DNA of 64,000 nt from [Mycobacterium] fortunisiensis (GTDB lineage Bacteria; Actinomycetota; Actinomycetes; Mycobacteriales; Mycobacteriaceae). The notes under the pieces were generated by a model. It saw nothing but the letters and a program-made list of their open reading frames with translations. It did not search any database and was not told the DNA's origin. Position 1 is the stretch's first letter; every line of letters begins with the position of its first letter. The translations under genes were made by a program, and so were the position numbers. The DNA lies in contig NZ_VOMB01000024.1 of the NCBI RefSeq assembly GCF_019050325.1, forward strand, positions 62,001 through 126,000. Direction: 5' to 3'. Below are positions 1-8,802 of the stretch, one piece after another.

Positions 1-301
1 TCTTGCGGGCCGTGCGCCACGGCAGCAGCGCGTACTGCTGGAAAACGATGCCGCGGTCCAGGCCGGGCCCGGTGATCGGCTTCCCGTCGAGCAGGATCTC
101 CCCCGACGACGGCTCGCTGAGCCCGCCCAGCAAGTCCAGCAGCGTGGACTTGCCGCAGCCACTGGGGCCGACCAGGACCAGGAATTCGCCGGCCGCCAGG
201 TCGATGCTGACGTCCTGGACGGCGGTGAAACTGGTTTTCTCGCCGCGGATCGCGAACTGTTTGGTGACGTTGCGGAGCTGCAGTTTGGGTGTGTCACTCA
301 T
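1..301 (-). CDS. ABC transporter ATP-binding protein, TauB/SsuB type (partial, C-terminus off the window)
   Basis: This is the N-terminal 100 codons of a cytoplasmic ATPase that powers import of a small organic anion such as a sulfonate, taurine or nitrate-like compound. The sequence shows a Walker A motif (GPSGCGKST, about residues 44-52) and the region just after the Q-loop glutamine (FQQYALLPW), whose LLPW is typical of the SsuB/TauB/NrtD subfamily. The start is the ATG at 301, which overlaps the stop of the upstream binding-protein gene (stop at 294-296), so the two are translationally coupled. The ABC signature, Walker B and the permease gene lie beyond the window edge. The substrate cannot be told from this fragment. 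Confidence 0.9.
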   Translation of the reverse strand, partial: MSDTPKLQLRNVTKQFAIRGEKTSFTAVQDVSIDLAAGEFLVLVGPSGCGKSTLLDLLGGLSEPSSGEILLDGKPITGPGLDRGIVFQQYALLPWRTARK

Positions 302-1352
302 GTGCCAGAGCCTGACCGTCGGGACCGCTGCCTTCGGGATACGTACCGTTGGCATACGGATTGAATTCGTTGGTGTAGAGGTCTTTTGCGGTGAGCTTGC
401 CCGCTTCGAGTTCACCGTTGCGGACCAGCCAGTCGATCCAGGTCTGCAGTTCACGCTCGGCGACCACCCCGCCGGTCACCGGAATGCCCGAGCTGCGCCA
501 GAATTCGACGGCCTTGGTGTCCTCGTTGCGGTTGCGCTTGGTGATGATCTCGCGGAACTTCGCCACCACCTCGTCGCGCGGGGTCACCTGGGTCCAGCGG
601 ATCGCCCGGGCCGTGCCCTGCACGAAATCGGCCACCGCATCCCGGTTCTCGGCCAGGAAATCGTCGCGCACCACATAGGTGCCGTAGCTGAACGCGCCGA
701 ACAGCGACTTGTCGGTGAACAACGGCCGGATACCGCCGCGCTGCAGGGCGGACTCGCGGTAGATCTCGTTGAGCGCGGCGACGTCGATCTGCCCGTCGCG
801 CAGCGCCTGCTCGGTGTTGACCGGCGGCACCACCGTGAGGGTGACGGTCTTGATCTCCTCGTTGGTCAGCCCCTGCTTGGCCAGCCATTCCCGGGTGAGG
901 AACTCGTGGTGGGCACCGAGGGTGTTCATGCCGACCTTTTTGCCGATCAGGTCGCGGGCCGAGCGGATCGGACTGTTCTCCAGCACGTAGTAGCCGGTGT
1001 ACTCGTCCTCATCGGCGCCGTAGGAGCTGAGCACCGAGGTGATCGGCGCGCCCGCGGCGTTGAGCTTGACCACCGCACCGTTGAACGCCGAGCCGAAGTC
1101 GATGTCGCCGGTGGCCACCGATTGGATGTCCTGCGGCCCGCTGGTGGTGTTGCCGACCCACTCCAGTTTGACCTTCTGGTAGTAGCCGAGTTCCTCGGCG
1201 AGCTCGTGAAACTCCACCTCGCCGGTCCAGCCCTGGTAGCGCAGGACCGTCTTGCCGTCCTCGGTGCGCGCCGAGCTCCCCGAGGAGCCGCACGCGGTCA
1301 GTACCAACACGAATGCACTGAGCATCGCGAGTACCGAACTGAATAAGCGCAT
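294..1352 (-). CDS. ABC transporter substrate-binding lipoprotein, NMT1/TauA-SsuA-like
   Basis: The 352-residue protein has a lipoprotein signal: a hydrophobic stretch, then LTAC with the lipidated Cys at about residue 21. The mature part has the two-lobe periplasmic-binding architecture of the TauA/SsuA/NMT1 family (GWTGEVEFHELAEELGYY near the N-terminus, the IGKKVGMN stretch in the middle). It should sit on the outer face of the membrane and deliver ligand to the permease of the ATPase that follows. Its stop overlaps the ATPase start by 8 bp. Length is normal for the family. Ligand unknown; sulfonate, taurine, nitrate or thiamin-precursor type are all possible. Confidence 0.88.
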   Translation of the reverse strand: MRLFSSVLAMLSAFVLVLTACGSSGSSARTEDGKTVLRYQGWTGEVEFHELAEELGYYQKVKLEWVGNTTSGPQDIQSVATGDIDFGSAFNGAVVKLNAAGAPITSVLSSYGADEDEYTGYYVLENSPIRSARDLIGKKVGMNTLGAHHEFLTREWLAKQGLTNEEIKTVTLTVVPPVNTEQALRDGQIDVAALNEIYRESALQRGGIRPLFTDKSLFGAFSYGTYVVRDDFLAENRDAVADFVQGTARAIRWTQVTPRDEVVAKFREIITKRNRNEDTKAVEFWRSSGIPVTGGVVAERELQTWIDWLVRNGELEAGKLTAKDLYTNEFNPYANGTYPEGSGPDGQALAHE

Positions 1353-1465
1353 GGCCGTTGTCCCCTATGGAGTCGCACTGATTGGTGTGGCTCATGGTGG
1401 CAACGAACCGGGTTCGAGTAACCCTTTAGCCTCGCGGAGAATCGAAAGCCGGCCTGCGGCGAAGG

Positions 1466-1498
1466 GGATCGCGAGATTCCCCGAGAATCTCGCGATCC
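1466..1498. terminator. Perfect 14-bp inverted repeat, probable terminator of mce operon 1
   Basis: Arms 1466-1479 and 1485-1498 are perfectly complementary around a 5-nt loop (CCCGA). It lies about 40 bp past the stop of the last gene of the first mce operon and before the ABC genes on the same strand. No T-run follows, which is common for mycobacterial intrinsic terminators. A protein-binding site is the alternative. Confidence 0.6.
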
Positions 1499-1537
1499 TG
1501 GTCACCCTCGGCGCGGGGCGGACGTCAGACAGGAAAG

Positions 1538-2350
1538 TCAGGTGCCGCCGAACTGCGGTTGGAGCACCGGGGCGAGCGCGGCGAGCGGGATGTGCGCCTG
1601 CACCGTGCCGCCGTCCATCGCCCACTGCATCCGCCCCGGGGTGAAATCGACCGGGGTGTCGTGGCCGACCGGGTAGTCGGGCATGTACAGGATCAACTCG
1701 TCCGGTGTCAGCGCCCAGGCCTTGTAACCACCCGAGTACACCTGGTCCGGGGTCCAGCGGTCCGGGGTGAACGGATAGGTACCGGGCTGGTGCGGCGGCG
1801 GTGCCGCGTCGAGCGCGGCGACGATGAACGGCTCCCCCAGTCGCGGGATCTCAACCCGGTGGTCGACGCCGGGCTTGAACAGATCGGCCAGCTGCAGCTG
1901 ACGCCCGCCCGCGAACGTGAAGGTGCGGTAGGCGTCGCTGAAAATGGGGGCATTCGGGTGCGCGAGGGCGTCGGTCCCGACCGTGCCCGAGTACATCTCG
2001 TGGAAGACGGCAGTCATCGCGTCGCCATGGTGGAAGACCTCGAAGTGCTGCTCGCCGACGCTGTCGGCGGCCATCTTCTGCGCGGCGGTGCGCCAATTGT
2101 TCATCAGGTTGGTCAGGTACTGCCGGATGACGGGGTTGTCCACCAGGTCACCGGGCAGCGCCATCGTGATGTCACGAACCGCTTTCCGGTCCGAGGTCAC
2201 CGACGTGCGGCAGAACTGTCCATCCCACTGACCGGCCAGCTCGTCGCAGAACGACGCCGCCGACGCCGCGGCGGGCGGAGCGGTCGTGACGGCCAGCATC
2301 GAGCCGGCCGCCAGGACCGCCGCCCACGTCCGCTTCCCCATCCGCATCAT
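1538..2350 (-). CDS. Secreted DUF3298/RsiV-like (MPT64-related) protein
   Basis: The reading frame is open to 2389. I choose the ATG at 2350, eight bases after the stop of the preceding gene, because it places a signal peptide (MGKRTWAAVLAAGSML then AAASA) at the N-terminus; ATG at 2341 is also possible. The mature protein has a DUF3298-type C-terminal half (DLFKPGVD, then ALTPDELILYMPDYPVG), as in the secreted MPT64/TB22.2 proteins and RsiV-type extracytoplasmic domains. Two Cys (FCDEL, QFCRT) near the mature N-terminus may form a disulfide. It is the last gene of the mce operon, so a role outside the membrane beside the Mce complex is plausible, but this is inference from position. Confidence 0.75.
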   Translation of the reverse strand: MMRMGKRTWAAVLAAGSMLAVTTAPPAAASAASFCDELAGQWDGQFCRTSVTSDRKAVRDITMALPGDLVDNPVIRQYLTNLMNNWRTAAQKMAADSVGEQHFEVFHHGDAMTAVFHEMYSGTVGTDALAHPNAPIFSDAYRTFTFAGGRQLQLADLFKPGVDHRVEIPRLGEPFIVAALDAAPPPHQPGTYPFTPDRWTPDQVYSGGYKAWALTPDELILYMPDYPVGHDTPVDFTPGRMQWAMDGGTVQAHIPLAALAPVLQPQFGGT

Positions 2351-2358
2351 CGGCCGGC

Positions 2359-3063
2359 TCAGGCGAGTTCCACTTTGCTGGTGCGCCACTGCCCGTCCAC
2401 CTTCTCCATCGTCATCTTGATGCGGCTGCGGTCGATGCGCGGGTCGGGCACGCTGGTGTTGGACACCGACTGGTCGACGAACAGCAGCACCACCACCTTG
2501 TCCTTGCTCGCCGACTGCACCGCCGACTCCACGACCACACCGTGCGCGGTGGCCTTGTTGTCGATCAGCAGCTGACGCAACTGCATGCTCGACTGCGAAT
2601 ACATGTCCTTGAACTCACCGGTCGCGCCGGCCAGCACCTGGTTGAAGTTTTCGTCGACCTTGTTCGAATCGATGCTCGTCAGGATCTGCGCGTACGACAC
2701 CGCAGCTTCCTGCGCCTGCCGGCCGGCCTGGGCCACCTGCTCGGTCTGCCACAGCTTCCAGCCCAGGAATCCCGAAAGTGCCAGTGCGGCCACGAAGATC
2801 ACGGCCAGGACGGCGCGCAGGATGTGCCGCCGCCAGTTTCGTGTCGTGGCCTCGGCTTCCGGCTCAGTCTCGTCGGCTTCCGTCTCGTCGGCTTCGGTCT
2901 CGTCGGCTTCGGTCTCGTCGGCTGAGGTTTCTTCGGTCTCGTCGGTTTCAGGCTCGGTGGCGTCGGCCTCGGCGCCCTCGGCGGCCTCCTCGATGCCGAT
3001 CGCGTCGTCCACTGCTTCGACCTGCTCGTCAGTCTGCTTGTCGTTCGTCACAGTCACCGTCAT
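2359..3063 (-). CDS. Mce-associated membrane protein (Mam)
   Basis: The 234-residue protein has an N-terminal cytoplasmic segment of about 75 residues that is almost entirely Glu, Asp, Thr and Ala, one transmembrane helix at about residues 79-103, and an extracytoplasmic C-terminal domain with the SnoaL/NTF2-like look usual for Mam proteins (VDGQWRTSKVEL at the end). Mam proteins follow mceF in mycobacterial mce operons and are thought to stabilise the Mce complex. The gene starts 23 bp after mceF. The acidic part contains a short tandem repeat (see 2866-2925). The equivalent protein of the second mce operon (40031-40687) has the same architecture. Confidence 0.85.
   Translation of the reverse strand: MTVTVTNDKQTDEQVEAVDDAIGIEEAAEGAEADATEPETDETEETSADETEADETEADETEADETEPEAEATTRNWRRHILRAVLAVIFVAALALSGFLGWKLWQTEQVAQAGRQAQEAAVSYAQILTSIDSNKVDENFNQVLAGATGEFKDMYSQSSMQLRQLLIDNKATAHGVVVESAVQSASKDKVVVLLFVDQSVSNTSVPDPRIDRSRIKMTMEKVDGQWRTSKVELA
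2866..2925 (-). repeat. Four tandem 15-bp repeats inside the Mam gene
   Basis: Units at 2866-2880, 2881-2895, 2896-2910 and 2911-2925 share the core GTCTCGTCGGCT and encode repeats of DETEA in the acidic tail of the Mam protein. The period is a multiple of three, so copy number can change without breaking the frame. Confidence 0.85.
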
Positions 3064-3086
3064 CTCCTTTGGTGAGGTTGTGTAGT

Positions 3087-4331
3087 TCAGCGGGGCGGTT
3101 CGATCGGGAGTGTCGGGCCACCGTACGGCGTCGGGATGGTGTAACGGCCCTTGGGTGTCGGATCGGTGGTACGGCCCAGGTCAGCGCCCGGCGGCGGGCC
3201 CGCGGTGTCGTCGCCGGCCGGACGCGGGGCATTCTTGGCCCCGCGGACCAGGACGCCGGGATGGTCGTTGCGGCAGTACGTGTACATGAACGGCTCCGGG
3301 TAGTCGGCCGCCGACGGTGGGCGACGAGGTGTCCCGTAGTCGCAGGTGTAGCGCGGATAGATCTCGCCGGTGGCCCACAACCCGTTGTCGTGCATGACGC
3401 TGCCGATCGCATCGAGAACCGACGTGCGGTAGTTCGGGAACAGCGCGTGCAGCGCAGGGACCCGCACATACAGCAGTTGCGATGTGGTGGCCAGGCTTCC
3501 CAGCAGCTGCACCATCGTGTCGGAGTTGTCGACGAACAGGTTGTCGACCGAGTTCAGCGCACCGGGAGTTTCATTGGTCAACCGCCGGAAGCCGTCGCGC
3601 ATGCGGTTGATCCCGTCGAATGTGGAACTCAGATTGTCCGAGGCCACCTCGATACCGGCGTTCTTGTCGGCCGCCAGGGTGAAAACCACTCTGCTGGTGC
3701 GCAACATGCTCGCGGTTTCGGGCAGCACCGAATCCAGCGTCGACAGCAGGAACGTACCGCCGTCGATGATGTCGGCCAGCTTGCGGGGGCCGGCGCTGCT
3801 CAGGCTCAGTTCCCGGCGGATCAGCTCCAGCTTGTCGACGTCGACCTGGGCCAGGGCCCCGTCGGCGTCGGCAAGCAGCTGGGCCAGGCTGACCGGCACG
3901 GTGCCCTCGGCGATGACACTGCCGTCGGTCAGGAACGGCCCCTGGGCCGAACTCGCGGTGAAGTCGATGTACTGCTCACCGGCGGGTGACAAACCCGAGA
4001 CCCGCACCTGGCTGGACCTCGGAATCTGCACTGCCGAATCGACATTCACCACCGCGTTGACCCCCGAGCCGGTGATGTCGAGGCGCTCGACCCGGCCCAC
4101 CCGGACCCCGCGCAACGTCACGTCCTGGTTCGGCAACAGGCCGGCGGACTCGGGCAGCTGGACGGTGAGACGGTACGTGGAGCCGAAGGGCTTGACCCGC
4201 AACGCGCCGATCAACAGGTAGGCGCTGGCCACCACCAATGTCAGCACCAGGGCGCCGGCCGACAACCAGGCCTTGCGGCGATACCCGAACCGGACCAGCC
4301 GCACCACGAGATCTGCCAGCGAGTTGATCAC
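3087..4331 (-). CDS. mceF: MCE family protein, MceF position
   Basis: A 414-residue single-pass protein: transmembrane helix at about 20-42, then the MCE/MlaD domain (about 48-125; LPNQDVTLRGVRVGRVERL is the conserved core), then the long helical tunnel-forming region. Mce proteins A-F assemble as a hexamer that carries lipids across the mycobacterial periplasm. The start is GTG at 4331, overlapping the mceE stop by 4 bp (GTGA). The C-terminal 60 residues are rich in Pro and Gly. The letter follows gene order; I do not assign an mce locus number. Confidence 0.9.
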   Translation of the reverse strand: MINSLADLVVRLVRFGYRRKAWLSAGALVLTLVVASAYLLIGALRVKPFGSTYRLTVQLPESAGLLPNQDVTLRGVRVGRVERLDITGSGVNAVVNVDSAVQIPRSSQVRVSGLSPAGEQYIDFTASSAQGPFLTDGSVIAEGTVPVSLAQLLADADGALAQVDVDKLELIRRELSLSSAGPRKLADIIDGGTFLLSTLDSVLPETASMLRTSRVVFTLAADKNAGIEVASDNLSSTFDGINRMRDGFRRLTNETPGALNSVDNLFVDNSDTMVQLLGSLATTSQLLYVRVPALHALFPNYRTSVLDAIGSVMHDNGLWATGEIYPRYTCDYGTPRRPPSAADYPEPFMYTYCRNDHPGVLVRGAKNAPRPAGDDTAGPPPGADLGRTTDPTPKGRYTIPTPYGGPTLPIEPPR

Positions 4332-5605
4332 CGCGGCACCTCTTCGGCGGGCGGCGCCGCGGCCGGTGGGGCTTCGGCCGGCGGAACTTCGGCCGGTGGG
4401 GCTTCGGCGGGTGGCGCCTCGCCCGGCGCGGGGGCGGGCACGATCTCACCGGGTTCGGTCGGGCTCGGAATCACCGGCAGCTGTGGCACTGTCGGGCCAC
4501 GCCCCACCACCCGCTCCTGCAGCCGCAGCAGCGTGTACTGCAACGAGCCGACGAGCTGATGCCAGTTGTACCGCTTGGGGCCGTGCAGGCCGGCATCCCC
4601 GCCGAACCCGATGTCGGGAATCGAACCGAGAATCAACCGGTCGATGCTCGCCCTGGTCGACCAGGCGTTGCTCGGCATGCTCTTCACGATGGGCGGCATC
4701 AGCCGGTTGAGCGCGAACAGCGTGGCGTTCGGGGCCAACGCCACGTCGTTCCAGGCTCCGGCCACCGTGTTGGCGTCGGCGATCACGCTGCGGCCGCTGG
4801 TGTCGGTACCGGCGATGGACGGGAACTTGCGCAATTCCTCGGAGGTGTCGCCGACCTGGGCGATCAGATCGGCGATCTGGGTGGTGTGTTCGGCCAGCAC
4901 CTGCGTGGCCGGGGCGGCCTGATCCATCAATTCGCTGACGGTCTGGTTCTTCTCGTCGATCTGGCCGAGCAGCTTCGAGGTCTCGGTCATCGCAGTTTCC
5001 AGCTGCTCGGACCGGGCGTTCAGGGTTCCCAGCGTGTGATTGGTCTTGGAGATCAGGGTGCCGAACGCCTGCCCCTGGTCGCCGGTGGCCTTGCCCAGGC
5101 CGTTGATGATGTTGGTGAAGTTGCGTACCGCACCGCCGTTGACCAGGATCGCCGCCGAACCCAGCAGCGACTCGACGGTGGCGGCGGCCTGCGTCGAATC
5201 CAGGTCGATCACGTCGCCGTCCTTGAGCAGCGGCACATTCGGATCGACCGGGCTGGGCGGGCGAACTGAGACGAACACATCGCCCAGCGGTGTGGCCGAA
5301 CGTAATTCGGCGGTGGTGCCCTGCGGCAGGCGTACACCGTCCATGATGCGCAGGGTGGTCACCGCGGTGTAATTGTGCGCCACCATCGAATCGACCTCGC
5401 CGACGTCGGCACCAGCCAACTTCACCTTGGCGTTGGCCGGCAGGTTCAACGCATTCGAGAAGATCGCGGTCAGCCGGTAGCCACCCGAGCCGACGCCGGG
5501 GGCCGGCAACGGCAGACTGGCCAGCCCCTCCGAGGCACAACCCGAAACCACCAGGCAGGCCGTCATCACCACGGGCAGCACATATTTGCGTATCGGCTTG
5601 CTCAT
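4328..5605 (-). CDS. mceE: MCE family lipoprotein, MceE position (LprK-like)
   Basis: The start is the ATG at 5605, which overlaps the mceD stop by 4 bp and gives a clear lipoprotein signal: MSKPIRKYV, a hydrophobic core, then VVSGC with Cys at about residue 22. The MCE domain follows (NLPANAKVKLAGADVGEVDSM), then the helical region. The C-terminus is a repetitive Pro-Ala-Glu tail (PPAEAPPAEVPPAE and similar). In classical mce operons the E protein is the only lipoprotein and this one fits. The tail may span or contact the cell wall; that is inference. Confidence 0.9.
   Translation of the reverse strand: MSKPIRKYVLPVVMTACLVVSGCASEGLASLPLPAPGVGSGGYRLTAIFSNALNLPANAKVKLAGADVGEVDSMVAHNYTAVTTLRIMDGVRLPQGTTAELRSATPLGDVFVSVRPPSPVDPNVPLLKDGDVIDLDSTQAAATVESLLGSAAILVNGGAVRNFTNIINGLGKATGDQGQAFGTLISKTNHTLGTLNARSEQLETAMTETSKLLGQIDEKNQTVSELMDQAAPATQVLAEHTTQIADLIAQVGDTSEELRKFPSIAGTDTSGRSVIADANTVAGAWNDVALAPNATLFALNRLMPPIVKSMPSNAWSTRASIDRLILGSIPDIGFGGDAGLHGPKRYNWHQLVGSLQYTLLRLQERVVGRGPTVPQLPVIPSPTEPGEIVPAPAPGEAPPAEAPPAEVPPAEAPPAAAPPAEEVPR
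4352..4426 (-). repeat. Degenerate 15-bp tandem repeats encoding the Pro-Ala-Glu tail of MceE
   Basis: Repeated units of the type GGCTTCGGCCGG(T/C)GG encode successive (A/V)PPAE pentapeptides at the C-terminus of the mceE product. The edges are approximate because the units diverge. Confidence 0.6.
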
Positions 5606-6711
5606 CGTTGCCCCATCGCCGCCATGCCGTCGAGCACATACGTCAGTCCGAAGTCGGGGCCGAAGTCCTGCACTGTCCCGGTGCTGCAACCCAACTGCCG
5701 CAGCCCCATCATGTTGCAGATCTCCTTGACCGTCTGCGAGTCGAACAGCACCTTGTCGACGAGCACGTGCACCCGCGCCGCGCCGTTGCGCTGATCCACG
5801 ATGTTGTAGAGGTTGTCCAGCGTCATCGGGGCGACGTCGAGAAGCTCGGCCAGATCCCGCTTGTGGTCGACGAACGTGCCGGTGGCGGTGTTGCCGTTGA
5901 GGACGATCTGCTTGATCTCGTCGCGGTGGGTTTGCAGTACCTCACCGACCTGGGTGATCACCTGGTTGAGTTTCTTGCCGGTGGTACCGGTACCGAAGTT
6001 CTCGTCGGCCATGATCTGACTGAGTTGGCGTACCGCCGAACCGAACTCGCGCAGGGTGGCATCGTTGTCGGCTGCCGCCTGGAACAGCGAGCTGAGGTTG
6101 CGCACGATCGTGGTGAGCTGATCGCGGGTCACCGCCCCCTTGTCGGCGCTGAGCCGCAATGCCTCCGACAGCTCCCCCAGGGCGTCCTTCATCTGCTGAC
6201 CGTTGCCGTCGGCGATCGCGGCGCTGGCGTTGACGACCTCGGCGATCGGCCCGTTGCCCTTGCCGTCACCGCGCAGTGAGGACGACAGCTTGTCCAGGAC
6301 ATCGAGCACCCGGGCGAACTCGACCGGGGTCTTGGTGCGGTTCAGGCCGATGGTGTCGTGGTTCTGCAACGTCGGGCCGCCGCGATACGGGGGCGTCAGC
6401 TCGATCTGCCGGTCGGTGAGAATCGAATTGGAGACGGTGACGGCCTGCACGTCGGCCGGCACCCGCACATCCTTGTCGACGGTGAAATCGACCTCCACGT
6501 ACCCGCCCTTGGGGGTGATCTTGGTGACCTTGCCGACCTGCATGCCGAGCACAGCAACCGTGTTGCCTTCGTAAAGCCCGGCGGCACTGTCGAACTGGGC
6601 GGTCACCGTGATGGTGTTGGTCAGGTCTTTGAGATACCACCAGCCGGCACCGGCCACCGCGGCCAGCGCCAGTACGGCCACCGAGACCAGTGCCACCAGC
6701 CTTCTGTTCAT
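5602..6711 (-). CDS. mceD: MCE family protein, MceD position
   Basis: The start is ATG 6711 (MNRRLVALVS), overlapping the mceC stop by 4 bp; the open frame further upstream lies inside mceC. The 369-residue protein has a transmembrane helix at about 5-27, an MCE domain at about 32-110 (YEGNTVAVLGMQVGKVTKI core) and a long helical region. It ends with a Cys-containing segment (CNMMGLRQLGC) seen in several Mce proteins of this window and possibly disulfide-bonded. It overlaps mceE by 4 bp, so the operon is translated as a coupled series. Confidence 0.9.
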   Translation of the reverse strand: MNRRLVALVSVAVLALAAVAGAGWWYLKDLTNTITVTAQFDSAAGLYEGNTVAVLGMQVGKVTKITPKGGYVEVDFTVDKDVRVPADVQAVTVSNSILTDRQIELTPPYRGGPTLQNHDTIGLNRTKTPVEFARVLDVLDKLSSSLRGDGKGNGPIAEVVNASAAIADGNGQQMKDALGELSEALRLSADKGAVTRDQLTTIVRNLSSLFQAAADNDATLREFGSAVRQLSQIMADENFGTGTTGKKLNQVITQVGEVLQTHRDEIKQIVLNGNTATGTFVDHKRDLAELLDVAPMTLDNLYNIVDQRNGAARVHVLVDKVLFDSQTVKEICNMMGLRQLGCSTGTVQDFGPDFGLTYVLDGMAAMGQR

Positions 6712-7754
6712 TTGCAGTCCTTGAGGTACTGGATCATGTTGAACTGCTTGGCCCGCCCGCTGATCGCGCACATCCAGGAGTCGATCAGCAGACCGTTGGC
6801 GACATTGAGGTCAGCAGCGTTGCCGGTACCGGTGGCGTTGGCCAGGCCCCGCAAGGTCACCGGGGCGGTCTGCAGGAAGCTGCGCAGCATGTCGTCGTGC
6901 TGGCCCAACATGTCCGACAGCTCGCGGATGTTGGTGAGCAACGCCTCGAGTTCCGGACGGTCGTCGATGGCGATACCACTGAGGGTCTCGACGAGATTGG
7001 TCAGAGACGCCAGCATTGCCTGAAATGAGGCGCGGCGCATGACGAATTCGCCGAGCAGATCGTTGCCCTGGTTCACCAGATTGCCGATGGTCGACTGCTG
7101 GCGACGCAGCGTGTTGCTGACCACCTCGGTGGTCTGCAACAGCGTGCCCAGCTGGTCACGCCGGCTGGCGATGATCTGCGCCAGGGTGTGGGTGTTCTGC
7201 AGGGCCCGCGGCACGATCGCCGGCAGCCCGTCGAGCTGCTGTCCCAAGATTCCCAGCGATTGGGCGAACTTGTCGGAATCGACCTGTTCAAAGGTGGTGG
7301 TGACGTCGGCCAGTGCCTCCTGCAGATCGTAGGGCACCTCCGTGTGGTCGAGGTCGAAGTTGTTGCCGGGCAACGAGTCGGCCCCGGCGGGCTGCAAGGC
7401 CAGATAGCGCGACCCCAAGATGGTGGTGATCTTGATGACCGCGCGCGAATCCCTGCCGAGCGGAACGTTATTGCGCACCTTGAGTTTGGCCTCGACGTGG
7501 TCGCCGGCCAGCTTCATGCTGAGCACCTCGCCCACCGGGATACCGGCCACGGTGATCGGGTTACCCGGTTTGAGCGCGGCGGCCTGCAGGAACTGCGCGG
7601 TGTACTTGCGGTAACCGATATCGGCCACCTTGACGATCAGCATCGCCCCGATCAGCACGGACACCACGGCAATCGCCGTGACTCCCAGCCACATCCGGTT
7701 GCGACCCTCCAGCGGTCTGCGCCGCTTGTGCACTTTCTTCGCTTTCTCAGCCAT
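6708..7754 (-). CDS. mceC: MCE family protein, MceC position
   Basis: A 348-residue protein with a strongly basic N-terminus (KKVHKRRRPLEGR), a transmembrane helix at about 22-43, an MCE domain (LKPGNPITVAGIPVGEVLSM core) and a helical C-terminal region ending with paired Cys (WMCAISG, LKDCK). It starts at 7754, overlapping the mceB stop by 8 bp. It lacks the long Pro-rich tail found in some MceC proteins. Confidence 0.9.
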   Translation of the reverse strand: MAEKAKKVHKRRRPLEGRNRMWLGVTAIAVVSVLIGAMLIVKVADIGYRKYTAQFLQAAALKPGNPITVAGIPVGEVLSMKLAGDHVEAKLKVRNNVPLGRDSRAVIKITTILGSRYLALQPAGADSLPGNNFDLDHTEVPYDLQEALADVTTTFEQVDSDKFAQSLGILGQQLDGLPAIVPRALQNTHTLAQIIASRRDQLGTLLQTTEVVSNTLRRQQSTIGNLVNQGNDLLGEFVMRRASFQAMLASLTNLVETLSGIAIDDRPELEALLTNIRELSDMLGQHDDMLRSFLQTAPVTLRGLANATGTGNAADLNVANGLLIDSWMCAISGRAKQFNMIQYLKDCK

Positions 7755-8802
7755 TGGCCATATTCCTGCATCTCGGGCTGTAGGCCGCCTTGTTCCCCGG
7801 TGTTGCGGCGTCGACGATGATGGGTGTCACGTCATTGAGCCCGGGGAAGAATCCCGTCGCGTTCAGGTCGCAGGCATAGGAGTTCGCGTAGGCGCCTTCG
7901 TTGGTGATCCGGGCGAATCCCTTGAGCAGCAGCGGCAGGTTGGCGCCGGTGAACGCCAGCTGGGGTTCGATACTCACCATGTGTTGGGCGAAGCCAGGTT
8001 CCCGAGTGACAAGTTGGTTCAGCGAGGGATAGACCTCGTCGGTGATGGTGGACAGCTGGCGGACCACTCGTGAGATCGAGCCCATCGACTCCACCATCTC
8101 CGGCCGCCGGGCATCGAAAGTGCTCACCATGCCCCGGGTTTCGGTGATGACCTGATCAAGGCTGTTGTTGTGCTTGGCCAGATTCTGGGCCACGGTGTTG
8201 AGGTCGTTGATCACCTGGCCGAGTTCCTCGTCGCGGCCGGCGAACGAATCGGTCAACTGCGCGGTCTGATCGACCAGTGCCGCGATCGAGGCCTTGTCCC
8301 CCTGCAGTGAGGCGATCACGCCTTGGGTCAGGTTGTCGGCGTCACGCGGGTTGAGCACGCTGAACAACGGCTCGTAGCCATTGAGCAGGGTGCCGACGTC
8401 GAACGACGGATCGGTGCGCTCGACCGGGATGACCGCACCGGCAGGCAGCACCCCCGGTTCCCCGAGCTTGCCCAGTGACAGGCCGAGATAGCGCTGACCG
8501 ACGATGTTCTGGTACGTCACCGAGGCCACGGTGGTGCCCAGCAACTGCTGGTCGTTCTGAACCACGAACGACACCCTGGCCAATGCGCCGTCCAGTTCGA
8601 TCTTTTCGACGCGGCCCACCCGCACCCCGGCCATCCGGACGTCGTCGCCCTCGCGCAGGCCGAACACGTCGGTGAACAGCGCCGAATATCCAGTGGTGTG
8701 CCCGGCCACGTCACGACGCAGCGTGACGTACACCAGCCAGGTCAGGGTCAGGGCCACCACCATGAACAGTGACAGCCCGATCATCGCTCCGCGGTATTTC
8801 AT
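7747..8802 (-). CDS. mceB: MCE family protein, MceB position
   Basis: A 351-residue single-pass protein: transmembrane helix at about 7-28, MCE domain at about 38-120 (REGDDVRMAGVRVGRVEKI core, then the YQNIVGQRYLGL strand), then helical repeats. A Cys pair (YACDL, CRNMANG) is at the C-terminus. The ATG at 8802 overlaps the mceA stop by 4 bp. Confidence 0.9.
   Translation of the reverse strand: MKYRGAMIGLSLFMVVALTLTWLVYVTLRRDVAGHTTGYSALFTDVFGLREGDDVRMAGVRVGRVEKIELDGALARVSFVVQNDQQLLGTTVASVTYQNIVGQRYLGLSLGKLGEPGVLPAGAVIPVERTDPSFDVGTLLNGYEPLFSVLNPRDADNLTQGVIASLQGDKASIAALVDQTAQLTDSFAGRDEELGQVINDLNTVAQNLAKHNNSLDQVITETRGMVSTFDARRPEMVESMGSISRVVRQLSTITDEVYPSLNQLVTREPGFAQHMVSIEPQLAFTGANLPLLLKGFARITNEGAYANSYACDLNATGFFPGLNDVTPIIVDAATPGNKAAYSPRCRNMANG

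Noticed and set aside
1..301. Could this ATPase be MceG for the mce operons
   Set aside because: Its sequence and partner binding protein place it in the TauB/SsuB group, and it belongs to the ABC genes behind the terminator, not to the Mce system.
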